A stretch of DNA of 64,000 bases from P52-10 sp041397365 (GTDB taxonomy: Bacteria; Pseudomonadota; Alphaproteobacteria; Rhizobiales; Xanthobacteraceae). Location of the stretch: assembly GCA_041397365.1 (NCBI GenBank), contig JAWKWT010000004.1:62001-126000 (forward strand). The letters run 5' to 3'. Below, piece by piece: positions 19,086-27,169 of this stretch. The first letter of the stretch is position 1; each line of letters begins with the position of its first letter. A program made the position numbers and the translations under genes. Under the pieces are notes generated by a model. That model did not search any database, was not told where the DNA came from, and worked only from the letters and a program-made list of their open reading frames with translations.

Positions 19086-19117
19086 AAAACGGAGCCTTTC
19101 GGCTCCGTTTTGTTTTT
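19086..19117 (+). terminator. Rho-independent terminator of rpmG
   Basis: An 11-base perfect stem (AAAACGGAGCC with GGCTCCGTTTT) around a TTTC loop, followed by TGTTTTT. The stem carries T-rich tails in both directions, so it may also stop pleD transcription, which converges from the other strand. Confidence 0.9.
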
Positions 19118-19147
19118 GGTCTGCGGTTTTTCTTGTGGGACTTCTGG

Positions 19148-20521
19148 TTACGCCGCGTCGAGCACGACCCGGTTCCGCCCGTCCCGCTTGGCGCGGTAGA
19201 GCGCCTGGTCGGCACGCTTGATGACATCAGAAATCGGCTCACCCTTCCGGTCGAGCGTGGCGATGCCGATCGAGATCGTCACATCGATGCGCCGCGCACC
19301 CTTTTCGATCGCGAAGGGCTCGCAGGCGATCGACTTGCGCAGCCGCTCGGCGACGATTCCCGCCACATGCATGTTCGTCTCCGGCATGACGATGACAAAC
19401 TCCTCGCCGCCATAGCGGCACGCCAGATCGATGCCGCGAATCGATTTCCGGATGCGGACGGCGAATTCGCGCAGCACGTCGTCACCGGCGTCGTGGCCGT
19501 AGCCGTCATTGATCGACTTGAAGAAGTCGATGTCGAGCACCATCAGCGCCAGCGGCTTGCCGCGCGCGCCGGCCTGCTCGGCCAGCGTGGCGAGATGGCT
19601 TTCCATGTAGCGGCGATTATGCAGTCCGGTGAGCGCGTCGGTGATCGCCGCCTCGATCGAGTGCTGAACATTGTCCCGCAGATGATCGGTATAGCGCCGC
19701 TTGCGGATCTGCGTGCGCGCGCGCGCGAGTAGTTCGTTCTTGTCGACGGGGCGCAGCAGATAATCGTTCACGCCGATCTCAAGCCCGCGCAGCAGCCGCG
19801 CATTGTTGTCGGCCTCGGCGATGGCGAGAATCGGAACGTGCCGCGTCCGCTCCAGCGAGCGCGCCTGGCTGCACAGCCGCAAGCCGTCGAAATTCTCCAG
19901 CCCCAGCGACACGATCAGGAGGTCGTAGTTACCGTCGGCTGCATGAAACAGCGCATCGGCCGGATTGGTTTCGACATCCACCGAGTGCTCTTCCGTCAGC
20001 ATCCTGGCGAGACGCTCATAGGACGCCGGACGATCGTCAACGAGCAGAATGCGGCCGCCCCTGCCCCGATCGGCGATCGCGTCGCGTTCCGGGCTCTGGA
20101 TGCCGATCTCGTGCGAGGTGATCGCCCGCATCCGCAATTCGTCGGTCATCATCTTCAGCCGCGTCAGCGAGCGCACGCGCGCGATCAGCACGACGTCGGA
20201 CACCGGCTTGGTGAGGAAATCGTCAGCGCCGGCGTCGAGGCCGCGCACGCGGTCCGCTGGCGAATCGAGCGCCGTGACCATCACCACCGGAATGAAATGC
20301 GTGGCCGGATTGGACTTCAGACGCCGGCAGACCTCGAAGCCGTCGAGGTCGGGCATCATCACGTCGAGCAGGATGATATCGCATTCGGCGCGCGAGGCGA
20401 TCTCCAGCGCCTCGGTGCCGTTCGACGCGGTGATGACGTCGAAATATTCGGCCGAGAGCCTTGCCTCCAGCAGCTTCACATTCGCCGGAATGTCGTCAAC
20501 AACAAGGATGCGCGCGGACAT
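19148..20521 (-). CDS. pleD: Response regulator / diguanylate cyclase PleD
   Basis: PleD is the REC-REC-GGDEF regulator that makes c-di-GMP at the developing cell pole. The first receiver (residues 1-120) has the phospho-acceptor Asp53 in LLDVMMPD. The second receiver (about 155-275) is degenerate, with Ser in place of the Asp (LLIVSLGLE), as expected for its dimerisation role. The cyclase domain has GGEEF (YGGEEFVIVMPE, about residue 370) preceded by the RxxD inhibitory site RGID, so product feedback is likely. The length of 457 residues matches Caulobacter PleD. It follows divK by 11 bases on the same strand, the conserved divK-pleD operon. Confidence 0.95.
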   Translation of the reverse strand: MSARILVVDDIPANVKLLEARLSAEYFDVITASNGTEALEIASRAECDIILLDVMMPDLDGFEVCRRLKSNPATHFIPVVMVTALDSPADRVRGLDAGADDFLTKPVSDVVLIARVRSLTRLKMMTDELRMRAITSHEIGIQSPERDAIADRGRGGRILLVDDRPASYERLARMLTEEHSVDVETNPADALFHAADGNYDLLIVSLGLENFDGLRLCSQARSLERTRHVPILAIAEADNNARLLRGLEIGVNDYLLRPVDKNELLARARTQIRKRRYTDHLRDNVQHSIEAAITDALTGLHNRRYMESHLATLAEQAGARGKPLALMVLDIDFFKSINDGYGHDAGDDVLREFAVRIRKSIRGIDLACRYGGEEFVIVMPETNMHVAGIVAERLRKSIACEPFAIEKGARRIDVTISIGIATLDRKGEPISDVIKRADQALYRAKRDGRNRVVLDAA

Positions 20522-20532
20522 TTTCGTCCTCT

Positions 20533-20898
20533 CTAACCAATGAATCGCCTGACGGTCTCGATGAACTTCCCCACCGAAATCGGTTTCGAGAGGTAAGCCT
20601 CGCAGCCGCCTTCGCGAATTCGCTCCTCGTCGCCTTTCATGGCGAACGCCGTCACGGCGACGACCGGTATCATTTGCAGCTCGGGATCGCTCTTGATCCA
20701 GCGCGTCACCTCAAGGCCGGACACCTCCGGCAACTGAATATCCATCAGGATCAAATCAGGCCGATGACGGCGTACCAATTCGAGCGCCTCGACACCCTTG
20801 TTGGTCCCCACGGTCTGATAACCATGGGCCTCCAAAAGGTCCCGAAAGAGCTTCATGTTGAGTTCGTTGTCTTCGACGATAAGGACGGTTTTTGCCAT
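20533..20898 (-). CDS. divK: Cell-cycle response regulator DivK
   Basis: A single receiver domain of 121 residues starting MAKTVLIVEDNELNMKLFRD. The acidic pocket is ED (9-10), the phospho-acceptor is Asp53 in LILMDIQLPE, and the conserved Lys lies in YLSKPISVGKF. DivK relays phosphate between the PleC and DivJ kinases and controls CtrA activity. The frame is open to 20973, but the start at 20898 has a GGGAGGG ribosome-binding run directly upstream and matches the family. It is the first gene of the divK-pleD operon. Confidence 0.93.
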   Translation of the reverse strand: MAKTVLIVEDNELNMKLFRDLLEAHGYQTVGTNKGVEALELVRRHRPDLILMDIQLPEVSGLEVTRWIKSDPELQMIPVVAVTAFAMKGDEERIREGGCEAYLSKPISVGKFIETVRRFIG

Positions 20899-21013
20899 CC
20901 CGCCCTCCCACCCTTCGAGAATTGGCCGGCTTGCCTTCGCAAAACGGTTCGCCACACGCAAATGGCGTGGCAAGATGCCTTTAAAATAGAGACGATAGGT
21001 TACAGAAAGGCAA

Positions 21014-21322
21014 ATGGAACAGATGACAAAGCAGCCTTTCAGCGTCGCCCAAGTGGCTGAAACTGTAGCGATTCAGGGACTTTCTTTCCTCGCGCAGGAG
21101 CCCGCGCGGCTGGGCCGTTTCCTCGCCGAAACGGGCCTCGGACCGGAGACGATTCGCACCGCGGCGCAAGACAAGGGTTTTCTGCTCGGCGTGCTGGACT
21201 TCATCCTCAACGATGAAAACCTGATCGACGATTTCGGCGAGGCGCATGGCATCAAGCCGCGGCAGTTGATCGCCGCGCGCGAGGCACTGGGCGGAGCGAG
21301 CTGGGAGCGCGACGTGCCGTGA
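21014..21322 (+). CDS. DUF3572 family protein
   Basis: A 102-residue protein with two halves: an N-terminal helical part (AVAIQGLSFLAQEPARLGRF-like segment) and an acidic C-terminal part with LLGVLDFILNDENLIDDF. This pattern is DUF3572, restricted to alphaproteobacteria. No function is established that I know of. Its stop overlaps the dinB GTG start by four bases (GTGA), and the pairing with dinB suggests a link to lesion bypass. A start at the second Met (21023) is possible. Confidence 0.8.
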   Translation: MEQMTKQPFSVAQVAETVAIQGLSFLAQEPARLGRFLAETGLGPETIRTAAQDKGFLLGVLDFILNDENLIDDFGEAHGIKPRQLIAAREALGGASWERDVP

Positions 21323-22593
21323 CCGAAGCGGCCGCATCGGGGTTCTGCCGCGACTGCTTCGCGCCGGCCGATGCCAAGGCGTTGCGCTGCCGCTCCTGCG
21401 GATCGCCGCGTCTGCTGCGCCACCGCGCGCTCGCCTCGCTCGCCATCGCCCATATCGATTGCGACGCCTTCTACGCGACCGTCGAGAAGCGCGACAATCC
21501 GGAGCTGGCCGACAAGCCGGTTGCGGTCGGCGGCGGCAAGCGCGGCGTCGTCTCGGCCGCCTGCTATGTGGCGCGCACCTTCGGCGTCCGCTCGGCGATG
21601 CCGATGTTCAAGGCGCGCGAGCTGTGCCCCGATCTCGTGGTGGTGAAGCCGGATATGGCGAAATATGTCCGCATCGGCCGCGAGGTCCGCCGCGCGATGC
21701 TGTCGCTGACGCCGCTGGTGGAGCCGCTGTCGATCGACGAAGCGTTTCTCGACCTCGCCGGCACCGAGCGCGTGCACGGCGCGATGGCGGCGCTGACGCT
21801 CGCCCGCTTTGCACGGAAAATTCAGGACGAGATCGGCATCACCATTTCGGTCGGGCTGTCATCCAACAAGTTTCTGGCGAAGATCGCATCCGACCTCGAC
21901 AAGCCTCGCGGCTTCGCCGTGCTCGATCAGGACGACGGCAAGGCGCTGCTGGCGAACAAGCCGGTGAACTTCATCTTCGGCGTCGGGCCGGCGACGCAAC
22001 AACGGTTGCAGCAACGCGGCTTCCGGCTGATTTCCGACCTGCAACAGGCCGATGAAATCGAGGTGATGAAGCAGTTCGGCTCCGAAGGGCGCAGGCTCTG
22101 GCGTCTCGCGCGCGGCATCGACGACCGGAAGGTCACGCCCGACCGCGAACCGAAAGTCGTGTCCGCGGAGACGACGTTCGAAACCGATCTGCGCGATCTT
22201 GCCAGCCTGGAGCGCCAGCTCTGGCACCTTTGCGAAAAAGTCTCGATGCGGCTGAAAGCGGCGGAGCTGGCGGGCTCAACCATCACGCTGAAGCTGAAGA
22301 CCGCCGACTTTCGTCCGCGCACGCGGGCGCAGTCGATCAGCGCGCCGACGCAACTCGCCGACCGAATCTTTTCGACGGCGCGCGAATTGCTGGCCAAAGA
22401 GGTCGACGGAACGCCGTTCCGCCTGATCGGAGCCGGCGTGAGCGCGCTACGCCCCGCCGACGCGGCCGACACCGACCTGCTCAATCATCGGCACGCGGCG
22501 GCCGAGCGCACCATGGATGCGTTGCGCAGCAAGTTCGGCCGCGACGCCGTCATCAAGGGCATCGCCTATGACGGGCCGGAACGGCGCGAGTGA
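21319..22593 (+). CDS. dinB: DNA polymerase IV with N-terminal zinc ribbon
   Basis: This Y-family polymerase copies damaged templates. The core starts at IAHIDCDAFYATVEKRD with the first catalytic Asp, then SIDEAFLDL with the second acidic pair, and the thumb and little-finger regions to residue 424. An extension of about 40 residues before the palm carries CRDCF and CRSCG, a likely zinc ribbon. The GTG at 21319 overlaps the DUF3572 stop. The catalytic residues are intact. The zinc-ribbon extension is seen in other Rhizobiales DinB proteins. Confidence 0.92.
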   Translation: MTEAAASGFCRDCFAPADAKALRCRSCGSPRLLRHRALASLAIAHIDCDAFYATVEKRDNPELADKPVAVGGGKRGVVSAACYVARTFGVRSAMPMFKARELCPDLVVVKPDMAKYVRIGREVRRAMLSLTPLVEPLSIDEAFLDLAGTERVHGAMAALTLARFARKIQDEIGITISVGLSSNKFLAKIASDLDKPRGFAVLDQDDGKALLANKPVNFIFGVGPATQQRLQQRGFRLISDLQQADEIEVMKQFGSEGRRLWRLARGIDDRKVTPDREPKVVSAETTFETDLRDLASLERQLWHLCEKVSMRLKAAELAGSTITLKLKTADFRPRTRAQSISAPTQLADRIFSTARELLAKEVDGTPFRLIGAGVSALRPADAADTDLLNHRHAAAERTMDALRSKFGRDAVIKGIAYDGPERRE

Positions 22594-22611
22594 TCTGATT
22601 TTATTGCTTGC

Positions 22612-22656
22612 GCATGATCTGATCCGAAAACCGGTTCCCACTTTTCGGGATCATGC
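22612..22656. repeat. Dispersed palindromic repeat, copy 2
   Basis: A 45-base element with GCATGAT ends and an inner core matching copies 1, 3 and 4 (CGAAAACCGGTTCCCACTTT). It fills the gap between the converging dinB and eipB genes and ends one base from the eipB stop. Confidence 0.85.
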
Positions 22657-22657
22657 A

Positions 22658-23521
22658 CTACTTACAAGGCTTGGTCGTGCGCACGTCGAAACGGCTCATC
22701 GCGCCGGCGATGACGAAATCAGTGTAGTCGAGCGTCAGCGCGCGCGAGACGCCGTTTTCATATAGCTCGAACGACATCGCATAGACCGGCGTCTGCTCCC
22801 CGGTGTGCGAGCGCGCCGCGCGATCGTAATAGCTGACCGTGACCGGCCAGCGCGTCATGCCTTTCAAGGCTGCATTGTCGGAGCCGACATCCGGATTGGC
22901 CGGCGCACGCTCGCCCGGAATGGCCGCCCCGATCACCGTCAGAGTATTGTAGACCTTCTCGCCGTTGTCCGAGCCATCATACACGGCCAGTTCGAGGATC
23001 GACTTGCCCGCCTTTGCCGCTTCGACGATGCGGTGAACCTGCTCGGTCGGGAACACGACGCTGCCATCGATCTTGAAGGTTTTCGCCTGCGGCTGCTTGA
23101 GCTTGACGACGATACCTTCCTTGGTCCGCTCGGCCAATCCGTCGACCTCGCTGGTGCGCTCGTCGTTCATCCGGGACTCGACCTTGAAGCGATAGCTGGC
23201 CCCCTTGCCCTCCTCCCAGCTCGACGCGCGCAGATCGCTCATCACAGTCTTGCCTTCGCCGGTGTCGAGCCGCGACACCTGGCGAAAGTCGGTCGTGTAG
23301 CCTTCGCATTCGCTGCCGCTGAAATTGTAGACGATCCGGCCTTCGGCAGCCTCGATCGACGGGCTTCGCCGCGAGGTCTTCAGCGAAAGGTCGTAAGCGG
23401 CCTGATGCGCGAGGAAGGGCGCGGCTCCGGTCGCCGGCAGCACCTCGCCGGGCAGCATGATGCCAGCCGCCAACGCGATCGCAAAAGTCGCCTGCCACGG
23501 ACGGGACAAGGGGCTGATCAT
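22658..23521 (-). CDS. EipB-like cell envelope integrity protein (DUF1849)
   Basis: A periplasmic protein of 287 residues with a signal peptide (MISPLSRPWQATFAIALAAG). The body shows the beta-spiral pattern of DUF1849/EipB (AAYDLSLKTSRRSPSIEAAE, then GRIVYNFSGSECEGYTTDFR). A Cys in GSECEGY and a second at the extreme C-terminus (TTKPCK) correspond to the disulfide described for Brucella EipB. EipB is needed for envelope integrity and genetically interacts with outer-membrane assembly. The ATG at 23521 is chosen because it gives the signal peptide; the frame is open to 23605. Confidence 0.85.
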   Translation of the reverse strand: MISPLSRPWQATFAIALAAGIMLPGEVLPATGAAPFLAHQAAYDLSLKTSRRSPSIEAAEGRIVYNFSGSECEGYTTDFRQVSRLDTGEGKTVMSDLRASSWEEGKGASYRFKVESRMNDERTSEVDGLAERTKEGIVVKLKQPQAKTFKIDGSVVFPTEQVHRIVEAAKAGKSILELAVYDGSDNGEKVYNTLTVIGAAIPGERAPANPDVGSDNAALKGMTRWPVTVSYYDRAARSHTGEQTPVYAMSFELYENGVSRALTLDYTDFVIAGAMSRFDVRTTKPCK

Positions 23522-23692
23522 CCGGCTTTTCCTCGATTGATGTCGAATCGGAACAGTAATGACGCGCTTTCGGGCTCGCAACCATCCACTGTGGAGGGCT
23601 TCCAAGTCCCGGCCAGCCGCCTTGCGTGCGACAACATGTTGGGCAAAAAGAGGCGGGATTCGTCACATGGGCGCGAACCGAAGGGGATACAC

Positions 23693-24160
23693 ATGGCAGG
23701 GATTGTCGAACAGAAACTCGCGGCGCAGGGCATCGTCCTGCATCAGCCGTCCACTCCGATGGCCAATTATGTCGGCTTCGTCCGCACCGGCAATCTCTTG
23801 ATCTGCTCCGGACAGGTGTGCGGCGATGCCGAAGGCAAGCTGATCGCCAAGGGCAAGCTCGGCCGCGACGTCACGGTCGAACAGGGTGCTGCGGCCGCGC
23901 GGGGCTGCGCCATCAACCTGCTCTCGCAGGTGAAGGCAGCCCTCGGCGACCTCGACAAGGTCGCCCGCGTCGTCCGCCTTGGCGGCTTCGTCAATTCGAT
24001 GCCCGACTTCATCGACGGTCCGAAAGTGCTGAACGGCGCGTCCGACCTGATGGTCGCCGCGTTCGGCGACAAGGGACGGCATGCCCGCACCACGGTCGGC
24101 GTCGCGTCGCTGCCGGCGGATGCGGCGGTCGAGGTCGAGGCGATCTTCGAAGTCGGCTGA
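23693..24160 (+). CDS. RidA family protein (YjgF/UK114-like)
   Basis: A 155-residue member of the RidA superfamily. The N-terminal GNLLICSGQVCGD strand, the middle region DLDKVARVVRLGGFVNS, and the late HARTTVGVASLPADAAVEVE with the Arg of the canonical active site are visible. RidA-type proteins hydrolyse reactive enamine/imine intermediates; this longer branch is not well characterised. The ATG follows a GGGGAT run at good distance. It is divergent from eipB and 19 bases before the GDPD gene, so those two may be cotranscribed. Confidence 0.88.
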   Translation: MAGIVEQKLAAQGIVLHQPSTPMANYVGFVRTGNLLICSGQVCGDAEGKLIAKGKLGRDVTVEQGAAAARGCAINLLSQVKAALGDLDKVARVVRLGGFVNSMPDFIDGPKVLNGASDLMVAAFGDKGRHARTTVGVASLPADAAVEVEAIFEVG

Positions 24161-24179
24161 CGACGGAAGCAGCACCGCC

Positions 24180-24932
24180 ATGCGCGCCCCCGATTGGCTG
24201 ACGGCCCGTCCGGTCGCGCATCGCGGCCTGCACGACCTTTCGCGCGGAATTGTCGAGAACACGCCCTCGGCGATCCGCGCGGCGGTCGAGCACGGTTTTT
24301 CGATCGAGATCGACGTTCAGCGCACCGCTGACGGCGAGGCGATCGTGCATCACGACGGAGCGCTAGGCCGACTGACGGAGGGCCGCGAGGCGCTGGCCAG
24401 CCTCACCGCCGACCGGCTGAAGCAGGTCGCGTTCAAACAGACCGCCGACCGGATGGTCACGCTGGGCGAGCTTTGCGATCTGATCGCCGGCCGCTCGGTG
24501 CTCGTGGTCGAAATCAAGAGTCTCTTTGATGGCGATGTCACGCTCGTCAAGCGGGTGGCGGAGGTGCTGGCGGCCTATCAGGGGCCGGCGGTGGCGATGT
24601 CGTTCGATCCGGAACAGGTTGCCGCGCTGAGGCATATTGCCCCGAACATCGTTCGCGGCATCGTCGCGCAGCGCCGCTATGACGACGGCCATTGGGCCGA
24701 GGCGTCGTCCGCGCAGCGGCGGCGGATGACCACGCTGCGGCACGCGCTTGAGACGCAGCCGCATTTCGTCGCCTATTCGGTCAACGACCTGCCCGCCCCC
24801 GCGCCCTGGATCGCAAGGCATCTGTTCGGCTGCCCGCTACTGACCTGGACCGTTCGGACGCCGGAGCAGCGAAGCCGCGCGGCGCGCTACGCGGATCAGA
24901 TGATCTTTGAGGGATTTGTCCCGAAAAGTTGA
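24180..24932 (+). CDS. Glycerophosphodiester phosphodiesterase
   Basis: GDPDs hydrolyse deacylated phospholipids to glycerol 3-phosphate and an alcohol. The TIM-barrel active site is seen in VAHRGLHD (His and Arg), ENTPSAIRAAVEHGFSIEID with the ExD metal ligands, and the HHDGALGRLT segment. Glu in LVVEIK is a further ligand. The protein has 250 residues and no signal peptide, so it is cytoplasmic. The end (MIFEGFVPKS) is close to the next gene, 60 bases downstream. Confidence 0.88.
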   Translation: MRAPDWLTARPVAHRGLHDLSRGIVENTPSAIRAAVEHGFSIEIDVQRTADGEAIVHHDGALGRLTEGREALASLTADRLKQVAFKQTADRMVTLGELCDLIAGRSVLVVEIKSLFDGDVTLVKRVAEVLAAYQGPAVAMSFDPEQVAALRHIAPNIVRGIVAQRRYDDGHWAEASSAQRRRMTTLRHALETQPHFVAYSVNDLPAPAPWIARHLFGCPLLTWTVRTPEQRSRAARYADQMIFEGFVPKS

Positions 24933-24992
24933 TGCGGACCTTTTCCGGAAAGCTCGCCAAGTGGCGCGACCACCGCACAATCTGCTAACCTC

Positions 24993-26276
24993 ATGGCGAT
25001 GCAGAAAAGCGCCTCCGCTTCCATGGCTTCCGATATCGAATTGCGGGCGGTTCCCTCGGTGGCCGATGTCGCCGCCGTCGCATGGGATGCCTGCGCCAAT
25101 CCCCCGAAAGTCGCTCCAGCGTCCGACGCAGCACCTTCGCGAAGCGCTTCAGCGGATTCGCCCGGCGCCGTCAAAAGGGCCTACAACCCGTTTTTGCGTC
25201 ACGCCTTTTTCGAGGCGCTCGAACTGTCGCGCTCGGCCTGCCCGCGCACCGGCTGGGCCGCCCGCCATCTCGTCGCGAGCCGCGCCGGCGATATCGTCGG
25301 CATCGTGCCGGGCTATCTGAAGTCGCATTCGCGCGGCGAATATGTTTTCGACGCCGGCTGGGCCGACGCCTATGAGCGCGCCGGCGGCCGCTATTATCCG
25401 AAACTTCTGTCCGCGGTTCCGTTCACGCCGGCGACGGGACCGCGGCTGCTCGCCCGCCCCGATCTCGCAGATTACGCGCAGGTGCAGGAACTGCTCGCGC
25501 AAGGGCTGATCGCGCTCTGCCAGACGGTGGAAGCGTCGTCCGCGCATGTCACCTTCGCGCAGAAGCACGAATGGGAGCTTTTGGCGCGGCATGGATTTCT
25601 CCAGCGCACCGACAAGCAATTCCATTGGCAAAACAACGGCTATGCGACGTTCGATGATTTCTTGAGTGCGCTCAATTCCCGCCACCGCAAGCAGGTCAAG
25701 CGCGAGCGGCGCGAGGCGACCGCGAACGGCATCACCATCGAGCGCCTGACCGGGCGCGATCTCAGCGAAGACTCCTTCGACGCCTTCTACGATTTCTACA
25801 TGGACACGGGGTCCCGCAAATGGGGCTCGCCCTATCTGACGCGCGATTTCTATTCGCGCGTGGCCGAAACCATGCCGGAAGACATTCTGCTGGTGATGGC
25901 GAAGCGCAACGGCCGATGGATCGCGGGCGCGATCAACTTCATCGGCTCGGACACGCTGTTCGGCCGGCATTGGGGCGCGATCGAGCACCACCCGTTCCTG
26001 CATTTCGAGGTCTGCTATTATCAGGCGATCGACTTCGCGATCGAACGGGGCTTGCAGCGGGTGGAGGCCGGCGCGCAAGGAGAGCACAAGCTGGCGCGCG
26101 GATATCTTCCCACCGAGACCTTTTCGGCTCACTACATTTCCGACACGGGGTTTCGACAGGCGGTCGCCGACTATCTGCGACGCGAGCGGCAATATATCTC
26201 GCACGCCGTCGACGAACTCTCCGACTACGCGCCGTTCCGCAAGAGCGGCGAGCACGACCAAGGGCAGGAACCATGA
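24993..26276 (+). CDS. GNAT family N-acetyltransferase, FemAB-like (DUF482)
   Basis: A 427-residue protein of the DUF482 branch of GNAT-like enzymes, annotated in other genomes as a peptidoglycan-related acyltransferase. Recognisable parts are NPFLRHAFFEALE, the aromatic PKLLSAVPFTPATGPRLL, and the long block SRHRKQVKRERREATANG to GRHWGAIEHHPFLHFEVCYY. The FEVCYYQAIDFAIERGL block is a family hallmark. No substrate has been shown. Its stop overlaps the HIT gene start as ATGA. Confidence 0.85.
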   Translation: MAMQKSASASMASDIELRAVPSVADVAAVAWDACANPPKVAPASDAAPSRSASADSPGAVKRAYNPFLRHAFFEALELSRSACPRTGWAARHLVASRAGDIVGIVPGYLKSHSRGEYVFDAGWADAYERAGGRYYPKLLSAVPFTPATGPRLLARPDLADYAQVQELLAQGLIALCQTVEASSAHVTFAQKHEWELLARHGFLQRTDKQFHWQNNGYATFDDFLSALNSRHRKQVKRERREATANGITIERLTGRDLSEDSFDAFYDFYMDTGSRKWGSPYLTRDFYSRVAETMPEDILLVMAKRNGRWIAGAINFIGSDTLFGRHWGAIEHHPFLHFEVCYYQAIDFAIERGLQRVEAGAQGEHKLARGYLPTETFSAHYISDTGFRQAVADYLRRERQYISHAVDELSDYAPFRKSGEHDQGQEP

Positions 26277-26695
26277 CCTCGTATGACGACCAGAACATCT
26301 TCGCGAAAATCCTGCGCGGCGAGCTGCCCGCCTTCAAGGTGTTCGAGGACGACAAAACATTCGCCTTCCTCGACATCATGCCGCGCGTTCCCGGTCATGT
26401 GCTCGTGATCCCGAAAGCGCCCGCACGCAACGTCCTCGACATCACGGCGGACGATTTCGCCGCCGTCGCCCGCACCTCGCACCGGATCGCGGCGGCCGTG
26501 AAGAAGGCGTTCGCCGCCGATGGCATCACCATCCAGCAATTCAGCGAGCCGGCCGGCGGCCAGGTGGTGTTTCACCTGCACATGCATGTGATGCCCCGGC
26601 ACGACGGCGTGGCGCTGCTGCCGCCGGCCAGCCGCAAGGAAGACCTCAAGGTGCTGGAGGATCACGCCACCCGGATCATCGCAGCGCTGGGCTAA
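26273..26695 (+). CDS. HIT family protein (histidine triad hydrolase)
   Basis: A 140-residue HIT protein with the active site VFHLHMHVMPR (HxHxH, about residues 103-109) and the preceding QVVF strand. HIT enzymes of the HINT branch hydrolyse AMP-linked phosphoramidates. NIFAKILRGELPAFKVFEDD at the N-terminus is the usual family start. Its ATG overlaps the stop of the DUF482 gene, so the two are translationally coupled. Confidence 0.92.
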   Translation: MTSYDDQNIFAKILRGELPAFKVFEDDKTFAFLDIMPRVPGHVLVIPKAPARNVLDITADDFAAVARTSHRIAAAVKKAFAADGITIQQFSEPAGGQVVFHLHMHVMPRHDGVALLPPASRKEDLKVLEDHATRIIAALG

Positions 26696-26706
26696 CTCTT
26701 CTCGCG

Positions 26707-27156
26707 TTAGCTGTGGTGGCACCTGTCCGGCTTGATATCGATCAACGGCGTGCCGTCGAGACAGTCGAGCCCTCGCACGGACACCATCCGCCCCTCGATG
26801 CCGACCAGACGCACGGATGACAGTCCGATCGGATTCGGCCGCACGGGCGAGCGCAGCGCGAAGGTGCCGGCCGGCGTGCCGTTGTGCGGCGTCTGCAACA
26901 GCAGGTCGCGGCGCGACTGGTGCAGCCAGTAGAGAACAAAGATCGTCTCGAACCTCTCCAGCTCCTGCAAGGCCGGTGCCCAGCGCTCGAACACCTCGAT
27001 CCGGCAGACCGGGCCGTCCTGTCGTCCTTGACGCGGCGTCTCGCTGCGCGCCCGCCAGGGCGTGTGAATGCGGCCGATGAATTCGAGGCCGGCGTCGCGC
27101 GCCGCCGGCGGCTCGGTGGCGATTTCGCCCGGCCGGATCGTGCTGACCTCGTTCAT
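26707..27156 (-). CDS. tRNA (t6A37-N6)-methyltransferase TrmO (TsaA) family
   Basis: TrmO methylates the N6 of threonylcarbamoyl-adenosine at tRNA position 37. The protein has 149 residues. The family region starts at GLEFIGRIHTPW and includes the FVLYWLHQSRRD segment, the hallmark SPVRPNPIGLSSVRLVGIEG and the end LIDIKPDRC. The 22-residue lead before GLEFIG is longer than in short family members. Assignment rests on the RPNPIG motif; the methylated tRNA cannot be named. It converges on the HIT gene with 11 bases spacing. Confidence 0.85.
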   Translation of the reverse strand: MNEVSTIRPGEIATEPPAARDAGLEFIGRIHTPWRARSETPRQGRQDGPVCRIEVFERWAPALQELERFETIFVLYWLHQSRRDLLLQTPHNGTPAGTFALRSPVRPNPIGLSSVRLVGIEGRMVSVRGLDCLDGTPLIDIKPDRCHHS

Positions 27157-27169
27157 CGGCTACGCCTCC

